Of a stretch of 33,581 nt of DNA, positions 32,721 to 33,581 are shown one piece after another. The stretch is from Bacillota bacterium (GTDB lineage Bacteria > Bacillota > Sulfobacillia > Sulfobacillales > Sulfobacillaceae). How positions within the stretch are numbered: the first letter of the stretch is position 1; each line of letters opens with the position of its first letter. A program made the translations under genes and the position numbers. Under the pieces are notes generated by a model, which was given only the letters and a program-made list of their open reading frames with translations, had not been told where the DNA came from and searched no databases. The stretch spans positions 1-33,581 of the forward strand of contig JAMDDZ010000086.1 of NCBI GenBank assembly GCA_023488565.1, given 5' to 3'.

Positions 32721-33329
32721 TTGCAGTTGCTAAGCCAATGGTGCAGACCATATCCTCGCGTGGCGGATATCGGTGCCGGTAGCGGGCGTTTAAGTCTTGA
32801 TTTGATTGGTAAAGACCACGATGTGATAGCCACGGAGGCAAGCGCCAAAGGCCTCGACGAATTGCGACGGAGAACCGCTAACCGAGTGATAGGTTTGTTT
32901 GGTGATGGACTTCTACCGTTAAAGCATCAGATGGCGGTTGATGCGATTGTGGTATCGGGAATGGGCAGCAATCTAATCGTACATATTTTAGGGCAAAGAC
33001 ACCTATTGCCTTATAGTCCGGTGTTTTTGATTCAGCCCGTCCAGGGTATATTAGCGGTGCGCCGTTATCTATACGAAAATTTGGCCAGGATTCATCGGGG
33101 TCTCCTTGTGGCGGATCATACTCGGATATATGCGTCATGGGAAATTTCCTTCGATGGTATCGGAGCCCAAATGCCGATGTTTGACGAATTCTTTCAGGAT
33201 CCTTTGTTTCCGGAACTTTGTTCTCGGGAACAACAATTTAGGAGACACAAACTGACTTTCCCATTGTCGCAAAAGGAATATGAGAAGACATGGGAAGAAT
33301 TGGGATATTGGGATACGATACGAAGTTGA
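32721..33329 (+). CDS. trmK: tRNA (adenine22-N1)-methyltransferase, TrmK family
   Basis: The protein has the SAM-binding motif VADIGAGSGRLSLDL near its start, then VVSGMGSNLIVHILG and FLIQPV, matching TrmK, which methylates A22 in tRNAs. The interval given starts at a TTG, but that codon has no ribosome site. The frame is open upstream, and an ATT at 32697 lies 7 bases after AGGAGAGG, which would add ITRPLENR. The true start is probably there, overlapping the thymidine kinase gene. Confidence 0.85.
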   Translation: MQLLSQWCRPYPRVADIGAGSGRLSLDLIGKDHDVIATEASAKGLDELRRRTANRVIGLFGDGLLPLKHQMAVDAIVVSGMGSNLIVHILGQRHLLPYSPVFLIQPVQGILAVRRYLYENLARIHRGLLVADHTRIYASWEISFDGIGAQMPMFDEFFQDPLFPELCSREQQFRRHKLTFPLSQKEYEKTWEELGYWDTIRS

Positions 33330-33357
33330 ATACTATACCAGGCAGAGGATATCACTG

Positions 33358-33581
33358 ATGAATAACACGGAGTATCAGGTATATACTGATGGGGCGTGCA
33401 GCAACAATCAGGCACCCGGAGGGCAACCCGGTGGCTGGGCCTGCGTATTTGTTGATGGGCCGAGTTTCTCCGGAGCGGATCCCGCAACTACTAATAACCG
33501 GATGGAAATGATGGCGGTTATTCAAGCGTTGCAGAACACACCAAAAAACTCTGCAGTCAGAATTTGCACTGACTCTGCCTA
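33358..33581 (+). CDS. rnhA: Ribonuclease H (partial, continues beyond the right edge)
   Basis: ATG at 33358 after GGCAGAGG. Visible motifs are VYTDGACSNN (first catalytic Asp), NNRMEMMAVIQAL (Glu) and CTDSA at the edge (second Asp), as in RNase HI, which removes RNA from RNA-DNA hybrids. The GGQPGGWACVF strand fits the fold. The C-terminal half is outside the window. Confidence 0.9.
   Translation, partial: MNNTEYQVYTDGACSNNQAPGGQPGGWACVFVDGPSFSGADPATTNNRMEMMAVIQALQNTPKNSAVRICTDSA

Overview
The window looks like chromosome of an aerobic, probably acidophilic Gram-positive bacterium close to Sulfobacillus. This rests on strong AGGAGG-type ribosome sites, many GTG starts, an aa3-type oxidase cluster with CtaG and CtaB but no cytochrome c, a Tat-exported blue-copper-like protein, a type II thymidine kinase and TrmK. 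The genus is an inference from protein character; no rRNA is present to confirm it.

Layout. Positions 1-1547 (minus) are group II intron RNA, ending on the left in the start of its reverse transcriptase; the intron abuts an IS200/IS605-type end hairpin. Positions 1983-4343 encode a transporter fused to an acyltransferase-like domain. Positions 4372-12745 form a respiratory region: ctaG, several tiny membrane proteins, a six-helix-like membrane protein, then cupredoxin-coxB-coxA-subunit III-small subunit-ctaB, closed by a strong terminator. The cupredoxin frame is broken by an in-frame TGA exactly where its copper-ligand cysteine should be. A decayed selenium-binding-protein gene lies at about 12905-13292.

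Positions 13440-17401 (minus) hold a catabolic operon (luciferase-like monooxygenase, IclR regulator, flavin reductase, truncated GntR regulator, gentisate 1,2-dioxygenase) behind a good promoter with two palindromes. A wrecked ISKra4-like transposase (17522-18821) separates it from a divergent operon at 19009-31476: PaaK-type CoA ligase, a 71-residue protein, creatininase-family hydrolase, TetR regulator, a phenylacetyl-CoA-epoxidase-like set (PaaA, PaaB and PaaC with PaaD split into two genes), SDR, enoyl-CoA hydratase, a frameshifted FAH hydrolase, an acyl-CoA synthetase, a second gentisate dioxygenase, a class III CoA transferase and an HMG-CoA-lyase-family enzyme. Together these suggest CoA activation and oxygenation of an aromatic acid, gentisate-type ring cleavage, and CoA transfer plus aldol cleavage of a dicarboxylate. 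The substrate is unknown.

The right end is housekeeping: three tRNA genes (Asn, Met/Ile2, Val; minus) with promoter and terminator, then thymidine kinase, trmK and the start of an RNase H gene.
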